A stretch of 64,000 nucleotides of DNA from Siphonodentalium dalli (GCA_032622095.1 CP136069.1:166400394-166464393); one strand, 5' to 3'; shown: positions 19,411-34,400, numbered from the stretch's first letter. Program-made: numbers and translations. Notes: a model not told the origin generated them from the letters alone.

Positions 19411-19860
19411 TCTGCAAATAGTTTGTCTGTCATTTGCAAAATGAAGTCGCAAGAGGGTGAATTTAGTGATGCCATCCCACACGGCGGGCTAGCATCTCAA
19501 AATTCACCCTCTGGGTACCTCATTCTGCTTAGGGCTCATCTTCTGGGAAGTATCTATATTCTATAGTCTCAAATTTACATTGTTTTTAGTTACTTTTTCC
19601 ATTCAATTCAGATTGTATATCCTAATTTGCAGACTTTCAGATAAAATGCATAATCGAGGTGACTAATGGGTGAATATCGCCAACTTCAACAGGGGAACTC
19701 AATCTGATCCCAGGTCTCTCATAGCAGTTGAGACCTAAGCAGAATGAGATCCCCAGAGGGTAAATTTGGTAATGCTAGCCTGTTGGGCAGGATAGCGTCA
19801 CTAAATTCACCCTCAGGGGACCTCATTCTGCAAAGGTCAGACACACTATATCCAGGCTTG
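19411..19860. mobile_element. M1 double-hairpin element, full-length copy
   Basis: Left end GTTTGTCTGTCATTTGC, right end GTCAGACACACTATATCCAGGCTTG. Hairpins at about 19440-19525 and 19738-19830. Confidence 0.75.
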
Positions 19861-20761
19861 TAAATAGTCTATTTGAAAATGTTTGTATTGTGCCTGAATT
19901 CATCCATTTGGTATCGAGATGATATAAACGTCAGTGTTGACAAATGAAATTAAATTGAATTTTCTGTATGTATTTATTAATAAAACTACTGGATAATTTC
20001 AAATCAGAATTCTGTGCAGTGATTATCCACAGAGTTAGGTTAATTTTGTCTACATTTTAAGATACCTTTATGAGTCATATTGCTCACTGTAATTTGAACT
20101 GATATTGAACTTTTTTTTCTGCAAATAAATTATTGTCGTCGTCAGGGTATGGATTAGTAAACAGTCGTGACAGGCCAGGCACATCCTTACTTAACTATTT
20201 TACCTTACTCGTATTTAAATACGGGCAGTACTATAGTACTATTTTTCATGCACTCGTCGGTGCACGAATTTTAAAACTGAGCGAAAAATAGTATGACTCT
20301 GAATTTAAAATATACCACAGGGAAAATAAGAGAGTTATTCGATGAGTTACATTCATTACGAAACATTTGACAGTGAATAGACAATTATGCCTATACATGC
20401 ATAAGTATATGTTTACATTCGGTCAACCCATATAAAAAATTCAAAACCATTACTCAATGCCAAGTGACGTACAAATCATGGTAACATCGACGCTGTTGAA
20501 ATGCTTGTAAGAAATGCACATATTCTAGATTTCATGTGCTTGAAAGCATGTCCCTCAAGTCACATGGAGTGACCATACAGTCTGTGTTAGCTATGTCATC
20601 ACGGTGACATCACACCCCACAGCCAAGTGTTGATTTTTCTGAAGTCAGTTGCCTCTTCACGGTTGTGGTTTTCTGTTTTCGAGTTTATTGCATTGATGTC
20701 CAGTCCATAACTATTTCAATATCACAATCATTATTTGGAGCATATAAACATCCATCAAAAA
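19861..20761. other. Intergenic stretch with one weak inverted repeat
   Basis: CTATTTTTCATGCACTCGTCGG..CACGAATTTTAAAACTGAGCGAAAAATAG around 20235-20290 forms an imperfect foldback. Nothing else was recognised. Confidence 0.5.
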
Positions 20762-21125
20762 ATCACACAGTGGCCTATAGCGTCACCAAATTCACCCTCT
20801 GGGGGCCTTATTCTGCTTAAGCCTCAACTGCTATGATGGGAGATCTCAGATAAAATTGAAATTCCCCAGATGAAGTTGGTAATGTTCACATATTATGCAT
20901 TTTATCTTCTGCAAATAAGGGGATCTAAAAACTCAACAGAAGAGAAAAAGTAACTAAAAATAATGTAAATTTAAGACAAATTATACTTCACAGAATATCA
21001 GTCCTAAGCACAATGAGGTCACCAGAGGGTTAATTTGGTGATGCTAGCCCACTGTACGGGATAGCGTCACTAAATTATTCCTCTGGGGCCCTCTGCAAAT
21101 GTCAGACACACTAAATTCAGGCTTG
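20762..21125. mobile_element. M1 element, left end truncated
   Basis: Starts inside the left hairpin (TAGCGTCACCAAATTCACCC). The right hairpin and end are present (about 21005-21125, CACACTAAATTCAGGCTTG). Confidence 0.7.
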
Positions 21126-21854
21126 GCCTCCAGGAATAAATCGCTATCACCAGATGACAGAGAGCTAAGAGAAGCAATTGAGTTGCGTCACGGTTATCAG
21201 TGGGCGGTTCAACCTTAAAAGTCTAGATGCATGTCCGTCTGTAGCCGGGAAAGACCCTTAGCCACACATTACAATCAAATTCATGTATTAATGTATTTAT
21301 TTCTTGTCCTGATAATCAGAAATTGTACATAATAAATTGTTGATCAACCAACTTGATATCATTATTGCATTAAATTGGTTTATGATATTTGTAATTATGT
21401 GTTTGAGATTTTCATAAACATGGGATCCTGCAAATATGCGATGTTAGATTCGTTATTCAATTCGGTCCACATATTCAAACCGAATTTGGTTCGAAATTGT
21501 TTTAGTTTGAAAACGTTTGAATATCACAAAGAAAGCTCTCAGTATTACTGTACCTTGATGTAGAATATGTTACTAAACACTCCTACATTACTACATGTTG
21601 ACACAATTAGTGTGTACAATATATATCTGAAAGCTTTTATGTAGCAACCAAGCATCATTTGGCAATAAGTTTAAATTTTATGAAAGTCACTGTTTCCGGT
21701 TGAATCATGAGTTTATTTTTCACTGTTGCCTGTGCCATAAAGACAAACTTTCCTGCATGAAAATTGCCCTCATATAGTTATGGACTTTCTTGCACTGTTC
21801 GATCTATGACAAATGATCGGTTTGATATTTAACAACATTCTTGAATATTATAGG

Positions 21855-21996
21855 TTATTGTGGTGGATTGGCGGTAACATGGTGTGACATTGCTGGCTTG
21901 GAGTTTATGTTCAACCATGTCATTTTGCAACAAAGTTGAACATAGGCTCCAAGCTGTCAATGTCACACTATGTTACCGTCAATCCATCACAATAAT
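21855..21996. repeat. Long hairpin near the lectin 3' end
   Basis: TTATTGTGGTGGATTGGCGG TAACATGGTGTGACATTG is complementary to CA.TGTCACACTATGTTACCG TCAATCCATCACAATAA. It lies about 200 bases downstream (minus-strand sense) of the lectin stop codon, so it may be in its 3' UTR. Confidence 0.7.
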
Positions 21997-22203
21997 GTAT
22001 ATGTTCTGCTGACAGTCCTGGTCATTCATAGCAATTTGTTTTCCTTCAGTTCAGGTGGATTTCTTTTTTGTTGTTTTTCCATCATCTTCCTTGTATAATC
22101 AGGATTGAAATATATTTTGTTGTTCTTTGGGATCCTATCATTAGTTTTGTTGACCCACGGCTTGTTTCAGATGCAGCACACAGCTGTTACAAATCTTAGA
22201 CAT

Positions 22204-22415
22204 TCAGAGCGATTGGCACAAAAATGGAATGCGGACTTTGCCATTACCATCGTAAAATTGGTAATTTGTACCATTATGTGAGATTGCAAGGATAGCAACT
22301 TTTCCAATCCTCATGTTTGGTTCCCCTGCTAACCAGTCCAGGAATGGAGAAGGCAAACCGGCATGTGTGTAGAACGTACCATCATAGGTCGCCTGTCCGT
22401 CGAGAAACAATATAC
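22204..22415 (-). CDS. Exon 3: second half of C-type-lectin domain and stop
   Basis: Acceptor GTCTTATTCCAG at about 22427-22416. Encodes ILFLDGQATYDGTFYTHAGL, PSPFLDWLAGEPN and finally VRIPFLCQSL followed by TGA. The conserved W..GEPN block and the C-terminal cysteine identify the domain. Confidence 0.85.
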
Positions 22416-25400
22416 CTGGAATAAGACGTACATGTTCATATATATGTGTATTGGGTGCTGGACACACACACCTGCATGTGTGTATTATTTACACATGTAT
22501 GTTGAGTAAATGGCTCCACATACAGTTATAAATAGTCGTTTTAACATTAGTTTATTTTCCAACACAATTCAAACTTTATTTATACATGTATGACATGTAT
22601 GCAAGTACATGTAAAGTGAATGAATAACACCATGTCAATTTGCATAACATTATGTATCTGAGGTTTTTGGTTAAACGAACAGTGGTACCAGTACCAAGAC
22701 TTCTTTCATTTTACATCATTGTTAAAACAGTTCTTGTCAAAATGAGATATGGTTTTAGTTTTATTGCCAATATGTCTTAACATAGACTACCCGTTTCATG
22801 TAACTCAGTTAGCCATATCGGTATTCCAAACAAAAAAATTCAACTGTCTGTCGAACGCAAAATATATACAACTCACTGACTGAAATAGAACGACGAAATT
22901 AGTGACGCTTTTGCCCAAATTAATTACACCTTGACACTAGCCATTTGAACGGGAACTTGTAGTTCGCAATCTGCATATTATAGCCATTTCAGCCACATGT
23001 ATATACGTGTATGTAACTGAATTATAATAGGTGTGTGAAGTTGGTTTGACGTTGGACGTTCGTGGACATTCGCGGTGTGAAGTTGGTTTGACGTTGTACG
23101 TTCAACACTGGCGATCTAAAAAGGGGTTATTTGCAAATGAGTCGAATCGAACATGGACACAGGCAGAACAGCTTTGTTTCGGTCCGAGCGGTATTGCGTG
23201 GGAATAATCTATGCTCCATAGGACTTCCCTGCCGAAATTTCAAGGTTATTGATCCACTGGTTTTGCCTCTACCAAAAAAAAAAGATCACCTTCCTGCCAA
23301 ACAAATTTCTATGCAAATAATCAAATTGTTGAACGAATTACAATCATCAGCATTTCATAATGCTTGCAGTTTGTGAGATAATGGGGTGATCAAATATTTG
23401 GGAATACCTCTGTGAAGTTGGATAGACGTTGGACGTTCGCGTACATTCGCGTACATTCGCGACAAGAAAATTCTGGCTATTTTTCGCCGAGAGTGCAGAG
23501 GGTAGAGGCAAACCAGTGGATCAATAACCTTGAAATTTCGGCAGGCAATTGGTAATGACTTGTAATGGAAATATGAGTTATACGAGTTGCACGTACAAGT
23601 CTGAACCTGGCTATTACCTGTGCCGTGTCCGAATGTAATGAGAAGTTTTTCGAGGTCGTCCAGCATTCGGCGGCTTGTAACTTCTACCAGGTAAGCGTTC
23701 TCTCTTTGGCAGGCTGCTGCCGCTTGCGGCCTTTGTAGACGTGTCGTGTTGTATTTAAGGCAGTATTTTTTCCCACCGAGTGTGTGCGCTTTGTATCCCA
23801 GGAAGGTCGAACATGCTGCAAGCAAGTTAATTGTACAGTAATGCCCTAAATAATCGGCTCCATAACCACAGCAGAATTATGGGTAACTTTTCAGGATTTA
23901 GTCGGAAATATTGCTTGTTGCCATTCATCGGGAAGCTCTCATATTTCCGACTAAATCCGGAAAAGTTACCCATAGTTCTGCTGTGGTTATGGAGTCGATT
24001 ACTTAGGGCATTACTGTATGTTTCATTCGCTGATCCACAATATATATAGAGGGTATACTGAGAAACGGATGTAAGCTATAATTATATATAGATTAGAAGC
24101 ATTGTACAAAATATGCAAAAATACGTGGACATTCTGGATACCATCATCATCATCGCCCAACTTGAGGTCCCAAATCATCTGTGTACCATATGTGCATCTC
24201 TCGCCGCTCTATAAATGTCTTTAATGTGGCACTGATGCAAACAACATGTTTTTTGCATCGTTCATGAAACACATGAGTGTATTTTTCACTCATCCATGGC
24301 TCAAATTCATTCATTTGTTGTACATATTCTGTTGAGTATAAAAGGATATGGTCCCATAAATGGCCGGATTTAGGGTACAGTCCCCCTTTGATAGTACTCT
24401 CGAAATTTTAAATAAAATTTTAAATGTTAAAAACTACATTTTTTTTCAAATTTTATTGTTTTCAATAGTTTCTTCCGAATTTTTGCTCCAAAAAATAATA
24501 AAAAATGTTTAAAACTTCCAATTTATGGGAAGGTGTACTGGATTGACTGTCAGTTTGTTACCCCCGCAGGTATGTATCACAGCCTTGGGTTATCGTATGT
24601 CAATGAAATTTGGAATGGAGGCTCGCCATCATGACTGCTTTCAAAAGAGTGGTGCAGTGATCGATGTACAATTTCTCATTGTTAAAGGTACTCAATCAAA
24701 TTCGATGGTCCCCATTCCAACAACAACATTTTCTTTTTGAAATGCTGCTTCAGTAATCAGAATCGATTAATTTCTTAAAAATAATGCTAACGTGTAACAC
24801 AGTCAACTACAAAAAGTATAAAATTGCCCAAAACGTGTTATTCATAAAACATTGTGTTCAATGAAATTTGACTGGTTTGTCAACAATTTAACACCCAAAG
24901 CAACTTGATGTTAGAGTTATCCATCTTCACCTGTCTGCAATTTGGCCTGAGACCGTCGGCTCGTCAACTTTTTGCCAGGCCGCCAAAAATTACCAGTGGT
25001 GAAAAATAATAAATTTCAAAAATCGATATCTGATCACTCTGAGCTTTGATGGGTAGGTTCCTTGACTTGAATCAAATATTTGTTACCCCTGAAGCCAAAG
25101 AAATAGTAATTTGGACTGTTAGTTCGGATTATGCATTTGTAATCTATTCCAGATATGATGTGCATATATTGACCGTTTATCTGACATGTGTAAACACTTG
25201 AACACAGCTGAGAAATAACTGATTATAGACGGGGTGAAGGAAACTGAGAGAAAGTATGATGTATATAATATTTAAGGAATAATGCAAATTATTTAAGACA
25301 ATAACAGTAACAAACACAATTCATGGCACTGAGAATCTTCTTCAGTGCCACCAGTACTCTGATCTGAGCCATTTTTGGTATGTTCATCTGAGTCGATTTC

Positions 25401-28400
25401 AACTTTTTCACTGTCATTAAATTAAATAGCCAGTAAGTATTATTCAGCATGTTAGCCAATGATATAGCACTCAGATCATTGCCACCTCTGGATATAAGAC
25501 ATCATCCATAATTTTGTCACTATGGTACTCGTGGTATTCGTTCTGATATCCAGTCAATAATCAATCTCATTTTCTTCTCTTTCTTATTCTGATTGATAGT
25601 AAGACCTGCAGATAATGTCCTCTTAGCTGGGTTTTTGTTTCATGCTCTACCAGCATGTGTAAGCTGATTTTCTGCATCTGCAACCTCGGCCTTTGCAATT
25701 TCAACTGCCTAAGCTACTGCCTGAATGGTTTTAGAGCGTCTTTACCCATTCCACCGGTTTGAGTTTTTCCAGCAACTAACGACCCTTCAAATCTGCCGAC
25801 ATGCAACCATGCATGTCTTTGAAATTTTGTCTCCACCTTTCAATATCGCACCTACACAGTAAATAACAGGGAGATAGTCAGACAGATCTGCAAATTAAGG
25901 GCCAAACATTCCCCCATCATGGTGTTGCTATAACTCTTTACCCATTAGGGGACAGACTGCCCCTTCTGATGGGGGCAATTAACTTACCCCCTAAAAAGTG
26001 GTAAATAATTGCCAATTTTTGGGGGTAGTGTTGACACTTCTGGGCAATTTTACCACTTTATGTGGCAATATTGCCACTCCTTGGGGGAAATGTTGCCACT
26101 ACTTGGAGGCTAATTTTAACACTAAGGGGTCTAATTTGGCCACTCACTGAGGGCAACCCTACCCGCCTTTTAGCTCACCTGAGACGAAGTCTCCGGTGGA
26201 GCTATAGTCATCACTCCTCGTCCGTCCATCGTCCGTCCGTCTGCCCATCCGTCCGTCCATCAACAATTCTTTAAACATCTTCTCCTCTGAAGCCATAAGA
26301 CCGAATGGGTTCATATTTTGTGTGGATGTTCCCTAGGTGACCCTCATTCAGATTTGTTCAAATGAGGTCACTGGGTCAAATAGTTGCGAAGCCAGGGCCA
26401 TAACTCTATCTCTCTATAGTAATTCTTAAAACGTCTTCTTCTCAAGAACTATTGGGCCTATTTAGCTTATATTTGATATGGAGGGTCCTTGGGTGACTCG
26501 GGTTCAGAAAATTATTTCAAATGGGGTCACTAGGTCATATATAGGCAGAGCCAGGGACATAACTTAAAAAACTATAAAATTTTTTTTTAAATTGAACACC
26601 CTTCTCAATTTAAAAAAAAAAAAAATAGTAAACAAATAAACTCATAATTAAAAAAAAATTTGTTTTACATGTATATATTTTTTTCAAATAATTTTTTTTT
26701 TTTATTTTAATTTAGATTTAATTCCTCGCTCATATTTAATTTTTTTTTTAAACTTATTAGAACAAAACAACTAACACCATTATAACAGCCATCAGGTTGA
26801 CGACACCAAATATGATTTAAATCAGTCTAAAATCCAGAACATGCAAACAGCAGACACTTAGATCTAAATGAGATATGAGCAGGGTTCCCGAGAAGACAGA
26901 ATGTTTACTTAACAGCATATAGAAGTCACATTGTGCTGGCTAAGGTGATTAATGAGATGGCAGCATTAACAAAATCTGCTTGGGGTGAAAGCTTTGTTGA
27001 TTGATGTCTTAGAGATATCTGCCTGGTAGAGAGTTGTATCTTAAAGATATTAGTAAAAAAAACTTTAAAATTCCACTTCCGGTCGCCATTTTGGCGGCCA
27101 TCTTGGACGGGGAGTTCCTATTTTGGCACATAAAGGTGGCGTTATGTCTTAGCTTCACAAAAATGTATACAGGTGTATACATATGACAAGATGTTCTCAC
27201 TATAATTGCATCAAGCTGACTTATAGGAAAATGGCAGCCATCTTGGACGCCATCTTGAATTACAGAAAATGCTCAAAGCGGATTTTAGCGGATTTTGGAT
27301 ATGTTATAGAGGAGAGCTTCCTCTTCAAAATGATATACAAACCAACTTAGTCCAAATTTTTTCTAGGTCAAACCTTTTATCGACCAGACTAGTCAAAGAT
27401 CTGTCCGTGAGTTGCGAAACCACCATAATGACTAACACTGTATAGTGATCTTACCAGTAACGGAATGAAAAATAGTATGGTTGGGCAGTGATAATTATGT
27501 GTATGTGTACCCATAGCATGCCATACACGTTTGTCCATCTTGCTGTACATCTATCCATCTGTCTGTAGACACTTTCTATCCACTCGAAAACTTATGATAA
27601 CAATAATAACACACCCTCACCTGTATAGTGTGTGGTGTATGGTGTAATTCGGTTGACTGGCTTATAAAATTATATTAACACTTTTCTTCATTAAAGACAT
27701 ATTATGCACTTGTTCGGAGCGTGAAATTGATAAGTTAGTACTCAGGTGCTATGTCAACCTGGGGAATGTAGCATTCTACTAACATCGCTGAAAATTTCAA
27801 AAGAAATCGACCATACCATCGTCTGAACTATGCCCAATATTTACATCTCGATTCGGGACGCAACTATCAGCGATAATCTAACACAAATGATTGCGCCATC
27901 GATAGTGATTGCATTTATTTAATATATAAGAATGACGGAGTGTATCATCAATTTGGATTACTATTCGTAACAAATAAACTACTTTGAGCAAGATTATTTT
28001 CAATTTATATTTGATCACCCAACCGGAGTGCTTCACATCACTTTAAATAGGCATGTGAAGACTTATCCAAGTGATCAAAGGGGAGTAATTCTACATAATA
28101 TTTACTATCATAACTCTGGAAAAAATCAGGTTATTAATCATTGAAAAGCCATTATCATTCACTTGGCTGCCTGTTCTCTGCACAGAGATAATTAATCTAA
28201 TTAGGTTTGGCATCATTTAGATCTGCTCTATGTTTTTGAAATGTTTTTATTGTTGTAACTATGATACATTTAAGTGACAAACCTAGGCATAGTCCCATCA
28301 TATGATGTCATTGAAAATGATAAACTCTGTGCACTCGCACTCATATGTGACCCGCCATATCAAATCCAGTCGGAATTTTACCCTGTGCCAATGCATTCTC

Positions 28401-31400
28401 TTATATATGCGAGTCGACCATAGGTCGCCTTGCATATATAAGAGAATGCATTGGCCTAACAATTTTGTATCATGTTTTTTAAATAAATGTTTCTTACAAT
28501 TTTTAGGACATAAAATAAAAAAACACCCATTACCCTGCAGGGAGCCCCACGGAGCCCCACACATATATAGAAGCACATAGAAGAGTGTCGTCTGCTCATG
28601 TTTGTCTGGGGCTCTGTATGGATGAAATTATAAAATTGTTAAAGAATACAAGAACAAATTATTAAAATTGTAAAAAATTGTTAGGCCAATGCATTCTCTT
28701 ATATATGCGAGGCGACCTATGGTCGACTCGCATATATAAGAGAATGCATTGGCACAGGGTAAAAAAAATCCCGACTTCCGACTGGATTTGATATGGTGGG
28801 TCACATATGGTCTTTTGATATTTTTCATTTGACCATTCTATCTCTAGGTTGATAGTGATCCAATTTTAACTTGCATGGATTTTGGGATTAAAATTAACCC
28901 ATTCAAGACACATGACCAATCTGTGATGTTTAATACACACTGGGGTTCAGCGGGCTCACCACTTCGGATCTTTAACGATTTCGTTCCGACTCGTTTCTGA
29001 CCAGGACCCGAATTGTTTCCGATTTTTTTTTTTATTTGGAGAAGTTTTTGATGCGGAAAGACGAAAGTTGGTGTGTTCCATGCAGGGTAACTGTTTGGGT
29101 CCTAGTTTATTTCACTCTATATGAATAATATTGTTGACTGTTTTGATCACTCTTCCAGCCTAGTTTCATTGGGTGGGAAACATATCAAATGTTTATTATA
29201 TGTAGATGACCTTATCATGTTATCAGAAACTTCTAGTGGACTGAAAACTTGCTTGGATAAATGTTTCTCATACCAGGAATGGGAGCGAGATATTAATTAT
29301 TATAAATAAACAAGACAGTCAATGACTGTGGGTCTAGCTCTCACCAGACTGTAAAGACTAAGAATACTGGGACTCTGAAGACTATAAGAGTCAGCACGTG
29401 ACAATATCACTTAAGACAAGTAGTTCTAAACATGGACATAGCTGGAGGTTCTCAGATGAGCAGGGCTCAACTTGAAATTTCTAATTGCACACCACTGACA
29501 AATCTCCAACCTCTTACCTTTTAAAGAAGACAACCATACCAGTACTAAGTTCACAAAAATCCATTTGCACATCCCTCTTAGGTTCAATTTTAAAACTGGT
29601 ACCAGTACTTCAAGCTCTCAAACGTTTGAAAATTACCAACCCCATAAAGTTAAAATTTGTGGTCAATTTGTCCAACAGTTTAACCTGAAGTAGGAACATA
29701 TGGACTGTTGGTTTAAAAACATACATGTTGGAAAATCAAACCAAACAATGAGTACAATTCTAACCTATTTTTGATGTGAACATCTAATCTACAACTAATG
29801 TTGTATCAGGCATGAAGTTTTCAACTGTTTACATTTTGATCGAAGTAGATGGTCAAAACTCCACACCATCTACACTCCTTCCCCATTGCCTCAAACATTG
29901 CCCCCACCCAGGCTGCCTAGAAATCAATCTTATTATACCAGTACCAAACAGGATAGAGGAGAGTTAGATCTCTTATCTCTGCCCCTATTATAACAAATGT
30001 GAATCCCCATCTATAAGATCCATTAATCTAGTAATATCAATATACCCACCCCAATATCCAATAGGGTATGATTTCCCCTAGATAAGTGGTGGTTAAGAAA
30101 ATAATATTGGAACAGCCAAGTTTGTATTTAGTGTGTCTGACCTTTGCAGAATGAGGTCCCCAAAAGGAGAATTTAATAACACTATTCCCCAAGGTGGAAT
30201 AGCATCAACGAATTCACCCTATGGGGACCTCATTTCCTAAAAATGACCCCATTTGAACAAATCTTAATCCGGCCACCCAAGGCCCATCCATACCAAATAT
30301 AAGCTAATATAGGCTCAATGGTTCTTGAGAAGAAATTATTTTAAGATTTACTATGGAGGGAAAGAGTTATGGCACTAGCTTCGCACCTATTTGATTTGAT
30401 GAACTTATTTGAACAAATCTGATTGTGAGTCACCTGTTTTGAACGCCTCAAATGTAACGATTCTGGCAAAATTCCGATGTAGGAGCCACCACTTGCCCAT
30501 TGAAGTCGGCTCATTGAACGACACGGCAACTGATGCGAGAATTTGTACTCAGTGCGACAAAGGTTTAATCGGGAACGAATTTCATTATATAATGGAATGC
30601 CCAGAAATGAAATCCACGAGGAGGAGATTTCTACCAACCCAACTAACTGTACAGTCAAATACCCATAATTTAAAAAAAATTATGAACCCCTCTGATGTAG
30701 TAATTATAAATAAACTGTGTGGGTATCTCAGATACATACTTGGATCACAGCAGGATAAGCCCGACTATATCCATTAATTGTATTATTATTCTCACATGAA
30801 CCCAGATCTTATTTACATACATGTACAAGTATTATGATGTGTGTATGTATATGCTAAATCTGTTTACCCCAATGACATGTGTATATTGCATTTTGTTTTT
30901 ACATGAACGGTTCTCATGCCATAATATGGTTAGAATATTAAAGCATTGAATTTAATTGTACATGGTGATGCTTATTTCAATCTGGAATTCCACAATACGT
31001 GTCATCACAAATGTCAACACACATCTATTTCCGTGTGTAATCAGCATGATGTTATATAACTTGTCTATTTGCACGAATAAAACATGAAGACCGATTCGCA
31101 AATAAGTATATGTATCACAAGATACCTTAATTTTGTCAACAAGTAGTGATGGTTGTCTCCAGATGAGCATTACGGACAGGGATGTGACTAGAGGGTCTCC
31201 GCTGGGGGGGAGGGTGTCCACCTTGGGAATTTCCAACTGCACCCCCCCCCCCTTGAGTCGGAATCTCACCAACACAACTTTTTTTTGCATAATTCTATTT
31301 GCACCCCCACCCCCCATTGAGTCGGAATCACACCAACACAACTTTTTGCATAATTCCATTTGAACCACCCCCCCCTTGTACCTCATGCTCAGGCCTAATT

Positions 31401-34400
31401 TCCTATATATTCATAAGCCATGCTTCTATTTTCCCAGTATGAGAACATTAAGATATTTTAACCTGAAAATTGCCCCCAAAAAAACAACTAGTGATCTAAT
31501 TCCAGACAAATGCACACAGCTACCGACAACAGACCAGGAAACACCGGGCCGACCATGGTTGTTTGGCCCGGTGTGAGAACATTTTGAAAACTATATACAA
31601 GAAAATCGCAAATCCTAGCATCTAGACTTGCCTCAACTGAAGCTTTCCTAGTGTTGGAAATTTCAAACCTCATGCTCCCCCTCAGGTTGGAAAATTCTTC
31701 AACTGATGACCATTTATGTCTACAAGTTTGACCAAATGTAGTAAAATATTGTTTTGCTAAACTAATTAGCAGTTTTGTATTGGCCATGTGGATGTGGCAA
31801 TGACACACCGGGCCGACCATGGTTCGGCCCGGTGTGCGAAAATTTTGAAATCTGAACAAGAAAATCGCAAAATCCTAACATCTAGACAAGCCTCAAGCCT
31901 TCCTACTGTTGGGAATTTCAAACCTTACACCCCCACTTAGGTTGGAAAATTTCCAACTGATGACAATTCCAATGACAATGTTGACCAATTGTATGACAAT
32001 ATTGTTTTCTTAAATTAACTAGAAGTTTTTGACTGGTCACGGGGGAGGGACCAGGACACAAGCTTTCCAAGTGTTGGAAATTTCCAACCTGTCACCCCCC
32101 TAAGGTTGGAAAATTTCCAACTGATGTCCATTTCTGTCAAAATTTTTGACCAAAAATGGGAACATATGCAAATATTGGTCGAAAAACAATAAATTCCCCC
32201 CAATAAATTGTTTTATAATCAAACTACAAGAACATTTTCAACCTATTGTTGGTGTGAAATTTCGTTGTGGCAGGTATGAAATTTCCAACTATTGAAAATA
32301 TAGCTCTCTGCTGGGTGTTGTCTCATATACGGAACCAAACCCATAACTGTTGCTGTATTTGGTTCGTCAGTCTGGTTCTTTAAACAACCTTGTCACCACA
32401 TCCGGTTGTAACGAGCAATCTGATTGGCTAAAACGCCACGTTTAAATCACCATGTCCCCCCGTCACCCTTGACATCGGGGTATCCGAGAACGTGCGCCAA
32501 ACATCGGGGGTATATGAGCACGTGAAACATCGGGGGTATATGAATGACCCTTGAACTGACAGTTTCCGCCAATCGTGACGTTGCTCTCGCACGGCGAATT
32601 TGAGTCACCTATATAACGCCGGATCCTTATAGGTCAGCTACTGAATTATTCTTATTGGTGTGAATTAATCGGATAACCTATGAAAAACACACTTAAATTA
32701 AGGAGACGTGGTTATTGTTTTGGGGACAAAATCGTTATCTCCGGCAACATCGTGGGGTACATGGAGATTTAATACCTGGATGTCTCTTTTTGAAAACTTC
32801 GGCTCCGCCTCGGGGTTAAAAATCGACATCCAGGTATTAAATCTCCATGTACCTCGGATGTTGCCGAAGATAACTAATAATATTTGGTTCCTATAACCCA
32901 GGTGGCAGGTTCTTTATAGCAGAATAACCATATTTGGTCATTTAGTTTGGTTGTTTATAGAACATATTTGGTTATTCAGTTGATTCTTGTTTGGTTCCTC
33001 ATAGAAGGAAATTTCCAAGAACCAAATTTGGTTCTTTGTAGAACCATGCAGGTTTTTAATTTCTGTTCATTAGAGTCTCTATTGTAACCTCCTAGCCCCA
33101 TCCCATATTAGAGCGGCCTTGGCCACAACAGGGCTTATCTTCCGAGTTATTTTTTTTCTCGGACAGACGAAAAACCCATGAAATTCATCACGCGAGTTCT
33201 GTTTTACAGGCAAAATTCCATATAATGGAACACACATTTTGTCTGAGTATATTTTGATCTTCTTAATCATAGAGGAATAAAGTATTAATGTTATGTGTAA
33301 TATAATGAGGAATTAACTTTAAACATAGTGAAAAAACCTTCACTCTTCTCTCCTTTTAAAAATACTTGACCATCAAGTATGGAATATGGCTCATTTCGAG
33401 AAATTGAGGCCCCAAAATCAGATAAATTCCCGTTTTTGAACGCACGTAACTCGAAAAATACTCTGGAAAAGATTTTATGTTCTGTAATCAGGAAAAGAGT
33501 GTCTACAAAACATGACAATGGAAGGACCAGTAAATTTGTGTTTTGTATATACATCCCTAAAAATCCTAAAGTTTTACAATGACAATCCTGAATTTTACAA
33601 TAAAATCAAAGATATTATAACCGAACTGGGAAACACACAAATTATCATCTGTGGCGACTGGAACCTAGTCCAAAACCAACAGAAAGATACCTTTAATTAT
33701 GTAAACTGTAATAACCCCCGAGCAAAACTAGCAGTCAGTGTCGTTGTCGACAAGCTAGAGTTAGTAGACGCATGGAGGATAAATAATGAAAATGAAAAAC
33801 GATTCACTTGGAGAAGAAAGTCACCAATAAAAATGGCAAGACTTGACTATTTTCTCATGTCTAAAGAGCTGGTAAATTTAACCGGACAAGACGCCACCGA
33901 TATATTGCCGGGTTACAGAACTGATCACTCAATTATTACTCTCAAACTTACTCTTAATAATATAAAACATGGTCAGGGTTTCTGGAAGTTCAATACTTCT
34001 CTTTTACATGACGAAAAATATATTCAACTAGTAAAAACAATTATCGAAACTATCAAAAAACGATACGACTATGTTCAAAAGAAAGGTGACAACAACGATT
34101 TTACGTGCAAAATTAGTAAACGTCTATTCTTGGATACCCTTTTACTTGAAATTAGAGGAGAAACAATAAAATATTCTTCTAAACGTAAGCGGGAACGCGA
34201 ATTTCAAGAAACCGCACTTAAAAAAGCCCAAGCAGAAACATTGATGGCCCTAGATCAGAGTAATTTAGATGATGTTAGAAGAGAAGAACTTATAGAAACA
34301 CTACAAAAAACGGAAGGGGTACTCTGTCAACTAAGGAAAGAAAGATCAAAAGGAGCTATGATTAGGTCCAGAGCTATTTGGGTCGAAGATGGGGAAAAAC

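Noticed and set aside
23131-23376. 81-codon ORF on the + strand opposite the lectin intron
   Set aside because: It falls in the foldback repeat; the complementary arm is also read on the other strand.
33079-33554. Minus-strand ORFs upstream of the LINE
   Set aside because: Present in both tandem units only because of the duplication; no domain recognised.
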